Assembly (NCBI GenBank): GCA_002753515.1
Contig: PEAK01000028.1
Coordinates: 1-48,910, forward strand
DNA from: Magnetococcales bacterium
Lineage (GTDB): Bacteria; Pseudomonadota; Magnetococcia; Magnetococcales; UBA8363
Reading direction: 5' to 3'
DNA length: 48,910 bases
Shown here one piece after another: positions 26,147-32,640 of the stretch. Below the pieces are notes generated by a model. It worked only from the letters and a program-made list of their open reading frames with translations. It was not told the origin of the DNA and made no database searches. Each line of letters begins with the position of its first letter. Within the stretch, counting starts at the first letter, position 1. The position numbers and the translations under genes are program-made.

Positions 26147-26618
26147 TGATGGTGGCGCAAAAGATGTGTTGCATCTTGTCCAATATCTTCCAGGGGCTTC
26201 AATCCATTGGTATTTTTTGCATGGATGCGGGGATGCGGATGCAAAAAAAGTCTAACAAATCCTCGAACAGGATACAAAGAGGGGTGTGAAAACATCTTCC
26301 ATACAATAATAATTAAAATATCCTGGTTTATAATTTACTAATATTGTATATTGTTCTTCCGTATTATTATTAGATTCTAACATGTGTTAACATATCGCTT
26401 TTGGTCTCATGGAGACCGTATCAAATACTCTTGACATGAAAACATCACCGGTCCCATCATTTGCAACCGTACTCAGGCTTGCGCAGGCTGGCCTTCAGGT
26501 GGACAGGAGCTAACTGTTATTGCGGTGGTTGTCGTTCCCGGAAGGATGGTGGATGCGGCCGCAATGTTGAGCAATGGTTTGGGCGTGAATCGACAGACAA
26601 AGGAGCTAGGTAAAAGCT
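26147..26618. other. Intergenic region, AT-rich, no gene seen
   Basis: No convincing reading frame. The stretch 26285-26400 is markedly AT-rich compared with the flanks and shows no long repeat. A short hairpin AAGATG-TGTTG-CATCTT lies at about 26162-26178, shortly after the HD-GYP stop, without a T-run, so it is not a clear terminator. Confidence 0.6.
26403..26460 (+). promoter_or_regulatory. Candidate promoter with adjacent inverted repeat
   Basis: The perfect inverted repeat GGTCTC-ATG-GAGACC (26403-26417) lies 13 bp upstream of a consensus -35, TTGACA (26431-26436). The best -10 is CATCAT (26455-26460), a weak match 18 bp downstream. It would serve the secreted protein gene at 26619 with a leader of about 150 bases. 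The inverted repeat could be an operator; this is inference. Confidence 0.4.
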
Positions 26619-27041
26619 ATGAACAAATGGTCCGTGTTGCTGATGGCGGGCTTTGTGGCCCTTCCCCTGGTGGCCAGGGCGGATGGCAGCAGTGGCAAAG
26701 GTGAATGCCGGGAAATGGAAATCAAGGCGAAGGTCAATAAAAAGAATGAGACCATCAAAGGTCTGGCATGCCGGGATGAAAAGGGTAAGTGGCATCTCCA
26801 GGATTCCAAAACGGTCGCAACGGCACCACCACCACCCGCACCCGTGCGCTCGCAGGAAGTCACGGTTATCGACGAACCCGTTGTCGTAACCCGGACCATC
26901 GTTTCCGAGCCGGTGACGCGCTATGTGTTCGAGGAACCTCCGGTACGGACCTATTACTATCCGGAATATTATTCGCGGGGGGTGATCGTGGATGTCGGCT
27001 GGCCTCGTTATTACGGTCACAGGCATTATCGGCACTGGTAG
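26619..27041 (+). CDS. Small secreted Tyr/His-rich protein
   Basis: A 140-residue protein with a clear signal peptide (MNKWSVLLMAGFVALPLVARA). The mature part begins with a short domain containing two cysteines (GECREMEIK, LACRDEKGKW), followed by a Pro/Val-rich stretch. The C-terminus is rich in Tyr, Arg and His (TYYYPEYYSRG, YYGHRHYRHW). AGGAG lies about 13 bases upstream. The family is not recognised. The aromatic/His tail resembles small periplasmic or surface proteins that bind metals or the cell wall, but that is only resemblance. A palindromic element starts 25 bp after its stop. Confidence 0.75.
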   Translation: MNKWSVLLMAGFVALPLVARADGSSGKGECREMEIKAKVNKKNETIKGLACRDEKGKWHLQDSKTVATAPPPPAPVRSQEVTVIDEPVVVTRTIVSEPVTRYVFEEPPVRTYYYPEYYSRGVIVDVGWPRYYGHRHYRHW

Positions 27042-27065
27042 GATGCTATATCGGCTGGGTGGCTC

Positions 27066-27226
27066 TTAATTCTACTTTGTCACATTAGAATATACGCTCT
27101 GGATCCCCGCTTTCGCGGGGATGACGAAGCAGAAAATCCGTTGAAAAAAGGTAACCGTCATTCCCGCAAAAGCGGGAATCCAGAGGCCACAAACTCCGAA
27201 CTGGAAATGTGACAAAGTAGAATTAA
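27066..27226. repeat. MITE-like element, type 2 (perfect 21-bp terminal inverted repeats), copy F
   Basis: A 161-bp element whose first and last 21 bp are perfect inverted complements; the core of the left end is AATTCTACTTTGTCACATT and of the right end AATGTGACAAAGTAGAATT. These ends differ from the TAAACCGC ends of type 1. The inside, however, carries the same two hairpins, ATCCCCGCTTTCGCGGGGAT and ATTCCCGCAAAAGCGGGAAT. It lies 17 bp beyond the 3' end of the PIN-like gene. Confidence 0.93.
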
Positions 27227-27242
27227 TAAATCTTGCATGGGC

Positions 27243-27725
27243 TCATGTCCCTGTGTCGTAACCGGATAGATCCATATCCAAGGACCAGATTCGCACGCGA
27301 GACATCGGGTGACGACTCTTGGTTCGTTCCCACTCTTTAATTGTGGAGAGATCAACCAAACTGACCCCTTCCCGTGACTTCTGGGATGATTTGCTGCGCA
27401 TGGTCGCATCAGGAAACGCATCAAGCCATTCAAGAAACTCTGTCTGTGTCGGAAAGTGGGTGGGACGATACGGAGCATCGCCCTTGACTGCCATTTTCAC
27501 ATCGCCAACAAGCTTTTTCGCATAAAGACGTCGAATTTTCCCGTCTCTTAAATCGGCGATATGATTGCCAGTTTCCCAAATCGATGCCAAAGGAAGCAAA
27601 AAGAAATTGCCAAATTGAACGCAATTTTCAAACTCATCAAGCACGATGTGACGGTCTTGATTGAAACTAGGCACGTCCAGTACGTTGAGGTATATGGATG
27701 TATCAAGCAGGATGATCACACTCAT
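27243..27725 (-). CDS. PIN-like nuclease candidate, partner of the upstream ATPase
   Basis: A 160-residue protein. IILLDTSIYLNVLDVP at the N-terminus matches the first PIN motif with an Asp near residue 8. Further acidic positions fit the PIN pattern: Glu in ASIWETGNHI, Asp in VSLVDLSTIKEWE and Asp in IWSLDMDLSGYD near the C-terminus. PIN domains are metal-dependent RNases, often toxins. Its ATG overlaps the stop of the ATPase gene (ATGA), so the two are one translational unit. No VapB-like antitoxin is present; the ATPase may play the controlling role instead. The PIN call rests on motif pattern only. Confidence 0.65.
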   Translation of the reverse strand: MSVIILLDTSIYLNVLDVPSFNQDRHIVLDEFENCVQFGNFFLLPLASIWETGNHIADLRDGKIRRLYAKKLVGDVKMAVKGDAPYRPTHFPTQTEFLEWLDAFPDATMRSKSSQKSREGVSLVDLSTIKEWERTKSRHPMSRVRIWSLDMDLSGYDTGT

Positions 27726-29056
27726 GGTTCACACCCCTGCCGCAGGCTTTCCAACCAAGCAAGTGCTTTGGTTTTGCGGTCTGTATCAACACATGGCTGT
27801 TTGACGAAGCGTTCCAATACGACATGGGACACCAGTTCACCCAGGGAACCTTGCGCCACAAGCCCTGGGTAATCTGGCACGTCCTGTAGACGCACAAGTC
27901 GGCTCGATCCCTCTTTGGGATCGCGGTAGCAAAATACGACATCCGGCAAAGCCGAATCCGGCAGTGCATCAAGCAGGGCTGGGTTGTGGGTGGAGAGAAG
28001 CACTTGCAGTCCGCGTCGTTTGGCAATGGACTGGATCTTGTCAATCAGACGATTGGCGCGGCTGGGGTGTACACCATTATCGATTTCTTCTATAACCACC
28101 AAGCTGCCTGCTGGGGCTGAGAGCAAGGCAGCGGCTATTGATAGTACCCGCAAAGTTCCGTCCGACAGCAGCGATGCGTCATAATTGTGCTTTTTATCCC
28201 CGAAAGTTTCTGTGAGTTGGACCATTACCCCTCCTCGCGGTTCTTCGATGAAGGATAAGTTGGTGATTTTCTGCTCTGGTAGATTCTGAATAAAGGCTAA
28301 AATATCTTTCCGATTTTGATCGTTATTTTTATTTGTTTTATCCTTACCCCAAAGATTATACAGTACGGCAGAAAGATTTCGTCCATCGCTTTGCAGAGAG
28401 GTTTCAGAGGGAAAGGTATAATCCCTCATCCGATTGGGCGCAGGATCAAGAAACAATATGGCCGATAGCTGTACTCCAATCTGTTTTGTAACGGGTGGGA
28501 TCAGTTTCTTCGACTCGCGATGGTTTGCGAAAATGGCCGGCGTGGTCAACTGTGTGAAAATGGCCATCTGGTCTGTGCATGTGACACGAGGTTTATTGCG
28601 TCCCCTTACAAAGTTGTTGTAGGCCACACTCACATCGGTACCAGGGCTGACTGATGGCTGATCCAGCACGTAGAGCGGCACGGATGCGTGTGGATGCGTG
28701 AGCGTTTCAGCAATAATGTGCAAACCATTGCCACGATGACTTAGGGTCATTGTCAGCCGGTTCCATTCGGGTTCATTCGTTTCGACACCCAGGCCGAACG
28801 ATTGATTGCGCGACTCTTTGCGATCAAATACCAGATCCCCTATCGTACCGCGCACCACCCGATCACCGTTCTGCACCGCGTACTGGATTGCTGATAGGTT
28901 TTGTTTTTGTGCCAACCACCCGAGCAAGCGTACACCTTCGATGGCATTACTCTTACCCGAGGCGTTCGCGCCTATCAGTACAGTGAGCGACGAGAGCGGC
29001 AGGCGTGCCTGTTGTCGATAGCTTCTGAAATTTTTCAACGTGATGGCAGCGAGCAC
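27722..29056 (-). CDS. AAA15/AAA21-type (OLD/SMC-like) ATPase, first gene of a two-gene module
   Basis: A 444-residue protein starting at GTG with AGAGGAG eight to ten bases upstream. ITLKNFRSY and LTVLIGANASGKSN (Walker A, residues 29-36) open the ABC-like ATPase. LLSDGTLRVLSIAAALL is the signature motif, SLVVIEEIDNGVHP near residue 324 is Walker B, and LLSTHNPALLDAL is the switch histidine. There is no Toprim domain at the C-terminus, unlike OLD proteins. Related ATPases work in phage defence with a nuclease partner (for example Septu, PARIS, Gabija). Here the partner is the PIN-like gene overlapping by 4 bp. The pairing is seen; a defence function is inferred. Confidence 0.88.
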   Translation of the reverse strand: MLAAITLKNFRSYRQQARLPLSSLTVLIGANASGKSNAIEGVRLLGWLAQKQNLSAIQYAVQNGDRVVRGTIGDLVFDRKESRNQSFGLGVETNEPEWNRLTMTLSHRGNGLHIIAETLTHPHASVPLYVLDQPSVSPGTDVSVAYNNFVRGRNKPRVTCTDQMAIFTQLTTPAIFANHRESKKLIPPVTKQIGVQLSAILFLDPAPNRMRDYTFPSETSLQSDGRNLSAVLYNLWGKDKTNKNNDQNRKDILAFIQNLPEQKITNLSFIEEPRGGVMVQLTETFGDKKHNYDASLLSDGTLRVLSIAAALLSAPAGSLVVIEEIDNGVHPSRANRLIDKIQSIAKRRGLQVLLSTHNPALLDALPDSALPDVVFCYRDPKEGSSRLVRLQDVPDYPGLVAQGSLGELVSHVVLERFVKQPCVDTDRKTKALAWLESLRQGCEP

Positions 29057-29251
29057 AAGTTTTCTCCTCTTGAGCGGATTTGGGCCGTTGGTATTTGCGG
29101 TTAGCCAATGTCCGCCTTTTCAGGGATTCAATAGCTCTCCAGACGGGAGGTTTATTACAGAGCAATCGATTTTTGAATGTGGATATTGTAGGACGTATGA
29201 CGTGAAGGGTCCATACCCTTTCATATGTTATTGTCATCCAATTGTAATGCG

Positions 29252-29268
29252 ATCACCCATGGGGTGAT
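29252..29268. promoter_or_regulatory. Perfect inverted repeat in a divergent intergenic region
   Basis: ATCACCC-ATG-GGGTGAT lies between the ATPase operon (leftward from 29056) and the lytic transglycosylase (rightward from about 29358). It could be an operator for either gene or a small hairpin. The rest of 29057-29357 shows no convincing gene. Confidence 0.35.
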
Positions 29269-29357
29269 AGGGTGCAGTACTTGGCGTTGCTATCATGGCA
29301 CAATTGATGCATTGTCATGCAACCGTATATTCCATCTCACTCCTATCAGGTGACCTC

Positions 29358-30176
29358 ATGGCGGCGACTCCCATATCCATGTCTGAACTGTCCGTACCCA
29401 CTCCAATGGTCAAGGATGGGTTTGTGCGCACAGCGGCATCAAGCGGGAAAAAACAATTTTCCCAACATCTTAACCAAGCCATGGAAGCAAGGAACATCGT
29501 CCCGTCCCCCATGCTGGCGGAACGATCATCGGCGCGAACCCGGGTGAATCCCTTTGTGGAAGCGGTGATGGTCGCTTTGAAACATGCCAAGGAAATGCGC
29601 ACCATGCCTTTGACACCCGACATGGCGAACGTGGACAGTGCCGGTTTGCGAACCAACAATTGGCCGTCTACAGCGGCGGCAGTGTTGGATACCTCGTATT
29701 CCGGGAGCGGCATCGTCCCCGGACGTCCCATCAAGCCACAGGTCTCGGCCCAGGATATCACCCCCAAAACCTGGGCGGGCAATGGCGGCGGGAAATACGA
29801 GGGGATCATTCAAAAGGCTTCCAAGGCGTATGGGGTGGATGCCGATCTGATCCGCTCGGTGATCAAGGTTGAAAGCAGTTTCAATCCCAAGGCGGTATCA
29901 CCCTCTGGTGCCATGGGGATGATGCAGTTGATGCCGGCGACCGCCAAAGATCTCGGGGTGAAAAATCCCTTTGATGCGGAACAAAACATTATGGGTGGTA
30001 CGGCCTATCTGAGTCGGTTGCTGGATCGCTATGATGGCAATGTCCGTTCGGCGTTGGCGGCCTACAACTGGGGCATGGGCAACCTGGAAAAGAAACCTGT
30101 GGCGGCGATGCCCGGGGAAACCCGGCAGTACGTTTCCCGCATCATGGGCATGATGGAGGGCGACGCGCCTGCATAA
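29358..30176 (+). CDS. Lytic transglycosylase (SLT domain) without a signal peptide
   Basis: About 272 residues from MAATPISMSELS; an in-frame ATG at 29295 would add 21 residues. Residues about 155-265 form an SLT domain: catalytic E172 (VIKVESSFNPKAVS), GAMGMMQLMPATA, AYLSRLLDRYDGN and ALAAYNWGMGN. It cleaves peptidoglycan glycan strands to form anhydro-muropeptides. The N-terminal 150 residues are disordered and have no signal peptide or lipobox. That resembles lytic transglycosylases exported by the flagellar or type III route, but no flagellar gene is adjacent. It is divergent from the ATPase/PIN operon. Confidence 0.85.
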   Translation: MAATPISMSELSVPTPMVKDGFVRTAASSGKKQFSQHLNQAMEARNIVPSPMLAERSSARTRVNPFVEAVMVALKHAKEMRTMPLTPDMANVDSAGLRTNNWPSTAAAVLDTSYSGSGIVPGRPIKPQVSAQDITPKTWAGNGGGKYEGIIQKASKAYGVDADLIRSVIKVESSFNPKAVSPSGAMGMMQLMPATAKDLGVKNPFDAEQNIMGGTAYLSRLLDRYDGNVRSALAAYNWGMGNLEKKPVAAMPGETRQYVSRIMGMMEGDAPA

Positions 30177-30282
30177 GGGGTGCATGGGGGTGGTTGGGAG
30201 CTGGGCTATTTGCAGCTTTTGATTGCTCAGCCATGACCATTTCAATGGTTGTTATTGGTTGGGCCATTGCATTGCAAAATTG

Positions 30283-30326
30283 AGCGAGCCAGGTGGCGAG
30301 GGCGTCATTGATCCACCCGGCTCGCT
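30283..30326. other. Long imperfect hairpin
   Basis: AGCGAGCC-A-GGTGG (30283-30296) pairs with CCACC-C-GGCTCGCT (30313-30326): 13 base pairs with one mismatch around a 16-base loop. No T-run follows on the plus strand. It could be a transcription terminator of uncommon form or a structured RNA between the transglycosylase and the next gene. Confidence 0.5.
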
Positions 30327-30414
30327 TAAGTTTGACGCGCATGGACCCTTTATATGGAGCCGTTTGCCTGGGATGGGAGCTTTGTAGTATGGTGGTGCAA
30401 GAGGAGAATTAACA

Positions 30415-30654
30415 ATGACCACCATCTCGTTTGATACCCTCATCAAGACCCTCAAATCTGCCGGTTTTGAAAAAAGGCAGGCAGAAGCACAGACCGAGCT
30501 TTTGGAGCAAGTGGTCAGTGATCACGTTAAAGAGTTGGCGACCAAAAGGGATATCGCCGAACTCAAAGCCGAAACCATCCAATGGATGTTCGGGGTGGCA
30601 ACGGGCCAAGCCATGTTCATCATCGCTATTCTCAAGATGTTTCCATCGCGTTGA
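30415..30654 (+). CDS. Small coiled-coil protein with C-terminal membrane anchor (DUF1640-like)
   Basis: A 79-residue protein with AGAGGAG upstream. TISFDTLIKTLKSAGFEKRQ, the coiled-coil segment TELLEQVVSDHVKELATKRD, and the tail membrane helix WMFGVATGQAMFIIAILKMF match the order seen in small bacterial DUF1640/CCDC90-type proteins. Function unknown. It is a single gene in the accessory region and ends about 80 bp before a strong promoter. Confidence 0.75.
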   Translation: MTTISFDTLIKTLKSAGFEKRQAEAQTELLEQVVSDHVKELATKRDIAELKAETIQWMFGVATGQAMFIIAILKMFPSR

Positions 30655-30735
30655 CAAAGCCAAGCAGGGGCAACGATGGTCGTGGCCCATTGCAATTTTG
30701 AAAGGCAATGGCCCCATTGTTACCCGATCTTTGTA

Positions 30736-30764
30736 TTGACAACAGCTACACGTTACCGTATGAT
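30736..30764 (+). promoter_or_regulatory. Strong sigma-70-type promoter for the TacA/TacT pair
   Basis: TTGACA (30736-30741), a 17-bp spacer and TATGAT (30759-30764). The palindrome ATGCGCAT (30763-30770) overlaps the -10 and start region and is a candidate operator for autoregulation by the antitoxin. The antitoxin ATG is 39 bp downstream. Confidence 0.7.
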
Positions 30765-30802
30765 GCGCATATCTTTTATGTATTTGCATGAAGGAGAAAG
30801 TC

Positions 30803-31072
30803 ATGCGCAATGCCTCCATCAACCTGCGTGTCCTTGCCGAGCAACGGGATCTGATCGATCAGGCAGCACGGTTGACTGGAAAAAACCGCTCAGACTTCAT
30901 GCTCGAAGCCGCTTGTGACAAAGCCCGGGCGGTGGTACTTGACCAAGTTTTTTTCCGGCTGGATGACGACAAATTTCGGCAGTTCACGCAGTTATTGGAT
31001 GCACCGCCAACCGACAATTCCGGGCTTGAGCGTCTTATGGCGGTTCAAGCTCCCTGGGATGTGAAAACATAA
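30803..31072 (+). CDS. tacA: TacA-type (DUF1778) ribbon-helix-helix antitoxin
   Basis: 89 residues starting MRNASINLRVLAEQRDLIDQ. AAGGAGAAA precedes this ATG, so the in-frame ATG at 30788 is not chosen. NLRVLAEQRDLIDQAARLTG and KNRSDFMLEAACDKA are the N-terminal DNA-binding part of DUF1778 antitoxins; the C-terminal part (FFRLDDDKFRQFTQLLDAPP) is the toxin-neutralising arm. The toxin gene starts 5 bp after the stop. Repression of the palindrome-bearing promoter upstream is expected from the family. Confidence 0.9.
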   Translation: MRNASINLRVLAEQRDLIDQAARLTGKNRSDFMLEAACDKARAVVLDQVFFRLDDDKFRQFTQLLDAPPTDNSGLERLMAVQAPWDVKT

Positions 31073-31077
31073 AAAGC

Positions 31078-31587
31078 ATGGGTTTGCAACTTGGCGCACC
31101 CGAACCTTTATCGGCCTTGCATTGTTTCAAGGATTTTGCGTGTGGCGAGGTTGTACTGGACGAATGGCTTAAACGATGGGCCATGGCTAACCAGTTGAGC
31201 GGGGCCAGTCGCACGTTTGTTGTAACCGGCCAGGACAACCGTTGCTTTGGATATTATGCCATGGCAGCCGGTGCCGTCACACATTCCATGGCAACGTCTT
31301 CGGTGCGACGCAATATGCCGGAGCCAATCCCGGTGATGGTGCTGGCACGACTTGCTGTAGATCTTCGTGCCCAAAAAATCAAACTGGGTGCGTCATTGTT
31401 ACGGGATGCTGTCAGTCGGGCTATTGCGGTGTCTGACAACGCGGGGGTCAGAGCCTTATTGGTGCATGCCATTCATGACCGTGCCAAGCAGTTTTATGAG
31501 CATTATGGATTCCAAGTGTCACCCGTACATCCCCTGACCCTCATGTTGCGCTTGAACAGTGGGGCGATTGCAGTTAAAAACGTGTGA
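31078..31587 (+). CDS. tacT: TacT-type GNAT acetyltransferase toxin
   Basis: A 169-residue protein. ALHCFKDFACGEVVLDEWLK is the typical TacT/DUF1778-partner opening; VMVLARLAVDLRAQKIKLGA is the acetyl-CoA-binding region and AKQFYEHYGFQ carries the conserved Tyr. Family members acetylate aminoacyl-tRNA and stop translation. It sits 5 bp behind its antitoxin, a standard type II order. A palindromic element starts 3 bp after the stop codon. Confidence 0.9.
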   Translation: MGLQLGAPEPLSALHCFKDFACGEVVLDEWLKRWAMANQLSGASRTFVVTGQDNRCFGYYAMAAGAVTHSMATSSVRRNMPEPIPVMVLARLAVDLRAQKIKLGASLLRDAVSRAIAVSDNAGVRALLVHAIHDRAKQFYEHYGFQVSPVHPLTLMLRLNSGAIAVKNV

Positions 31588-31590
31588 TGT

Positions 31591-31767
31591 TAAACCGCAG
31601 CTATCTTGGGATGTGTAGTTATTGTCATCCTCGCCCCCGATTAAAGCATTCGAGGGCAGGCTTCAGCGGGGATCCAGATGACTTTCCTACCTCCCCTGAC
31701 TTTCTGGATTCCCGCTTTCGCGGGAATGACACTGGAAAACTACGTTTCCCGTGTTGGTTGCGGTTGA
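31591..31767. repeat. MITE-like palindromic element, type 1, copy G
   Basis: TAAACCGCAGCTATCTTGGG to GTGTTGGTTGCGGTTGA; the right terminal TTTA has become TTGA. It includes one enlarged-apex hairpin (GCCCCCGATTAAAGCATTCG) and one short-loop hairpin ATTCCCGCTTTCGCGGGAAT. It separates the two toxin-antitoxin pairs. Confidence 0.9.
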
Positions 31768-31793
31768 ATTCAATATGTTTCCCAACGAGCGCC

Positions 31794-31822
31794 TTGAAAA
31801 CTATCTCACTTAGTGTTATATT
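31794..31822 (+). promoter_or_regulatory. Near-consensus promoter directly in front of the RelE/HigB-like toxin
   Basis: TTGAAA (31794-31799), a 17-bp spacer and TATATT (31817-31822), each matching consensus at 5 of 6 bases. Transcription would start near 31829, only a couple of bases before the ATG at 31831, so the mRNA would be almost leaderless. No ribosome-binding site is visible before the ATG, in agreement. Confidence 0.65.
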
Positions 31823-31830
31823 TCCTGGCG

Positions 31831-32211
31831 ATGAGAGTATTCAAAAACAAATGGTTCAACCGTTGGGCACTGGGCGAGGGCATCACGGATGCCAACTTGC
31901 GGAATGCGGCGCTGGAAATTGTTGCTGGGATGGTTGAGGCGGATCTTGGCGGCTATTTGTTCAAGAAGCGTCTGGCACGGGTGGGGAAGGGGAAAAGCGG
32001 CGGCTACAGAACGATTGTCGGCTACCGCAAAGCTCATTCTGACCGTCTTGTTTTTCTCTATGCTTTCCCCAAAAACGCGAAGGGGAACATTTCGAGCAAT
32101 GAGGAAGCCGCCTTGAGCCTTGCCGCCGAAAAATTTCTGAATGCGACGAATCAACAAGTCAACGCGCTGGTGGCGGACGGTGTGATTTGGGAGGTGAAAG
32201 GCGATGAGTGA
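31831..32211 (+). CDS. RelE/HigB-superfamily toxin
   Basis: 126 residues starting MRVFKNKWFNRWALGEGITD. GGYLFKKRLARVGKGKSGGYRTIVGYR and RLVFLYAFPKNAKGNIS are the hallmarks of a RelE-like mRNase subfamily whose toxin precedes an HTH antitoxin. The in-frame GTG at 31813 lies inside the promoter and is rejected. The stop overlaps the antitoxin start by 8 bp. Confidence 0.88.
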   Translation: MRVFKNKWFNRWALGEGITDANLRNAALEIVAGMVEADLGGYLFKKRLARVGKGKSGGYRTIVGYRKAHSDRLVFLYAFPKNAKGNISSNEEAALSLAAEKFLNATNQQVNALVADGVIWEVKGDE

Positions 32212-32506
32212 AATTCTGGATATTGCCCACGACATGGCCCGCGACTTGGTGAAGGTCGGCGCTATGGACGACATCACCATGCACAAGCTGAACGCACTGT
32301 GCCTGCCGACGAAGCTGTCCCTGAAGCCGGACGACATCCGGCGCATTCGCACGACGAATCATGTGAGCCAAGCTGTCTTTGCGGCGTTTCTCGGCATCGG
32401 CAAGACAACAGTGCAGCAATGGGAGCGAGGGCAGAAAAAGCCGAGCGGTCCGGCACAACGGCTACTTGATCTCATTGATCGCAAAGGGTTGGCTGTGCTT
32501 GGCTGA
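32204..32506 (+). CDS. HigA-like helix-turn-helix antitoxin
   Basis: A 100-residue protein. The N-terminal helical arm (ILDIAHDMARDLVKVG) probably contacts the toxin; the C-terminal XRE-type HTH spans about 52-95 (VSQAVFAAFLGIGKTTVQQWERGQKKPSG). It overlaps the toxin gene by 8 bp. The toxin-first order matches higBA-type systems. It is likely an autorepressor of the promoter at 31794. Confidence 0.88.
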   Translation: MSEILDIAHDMARDLVKVGAMDDITMHKLNALCLPTKLSLKPDDIRRIRTTNHVSQAVFAAFLGIGKTTVQQWERGQKKPSGPAQRLLDLIDRKGLAVLG

Positions 32507-32571
32507 ATAGTCCATTGTGTCCCATGTTTGCCCCTTCCGCCCCTCAGCAAAGGCTTCGGGTTGTGGCGGTA

Positions 32572-32600
32572 TTGCCTTTTTGCAGGTGACGGGCTAGCAT
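32572..32600 (+). promoter_or_regulatory. Candidate promoter of the aromatic amino acid operon
   Basis: TTGCCT (32572-32577), a 17-bp spacer and TAGCAT (32595-32600), each 4 of 6 to consensus. A start near 32607 would leave the GTG at 32611 almost leaderless, while the TTG at 32641 would keep its own AAAAAGGGG site. Confidence 0.35.
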
Positions 32601-32640
32601 ACCCATTGGGGTGTTCAACCTTAAAAAGGGGTGCCTGCGT

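Noticed and set aside
26147-26618. Promoter-rich AT region as a possible small RNA gene
   Set aside because: No terminator or conserved fold can be recognised; only one promoter-like pair and a short inverted repeat are seen.
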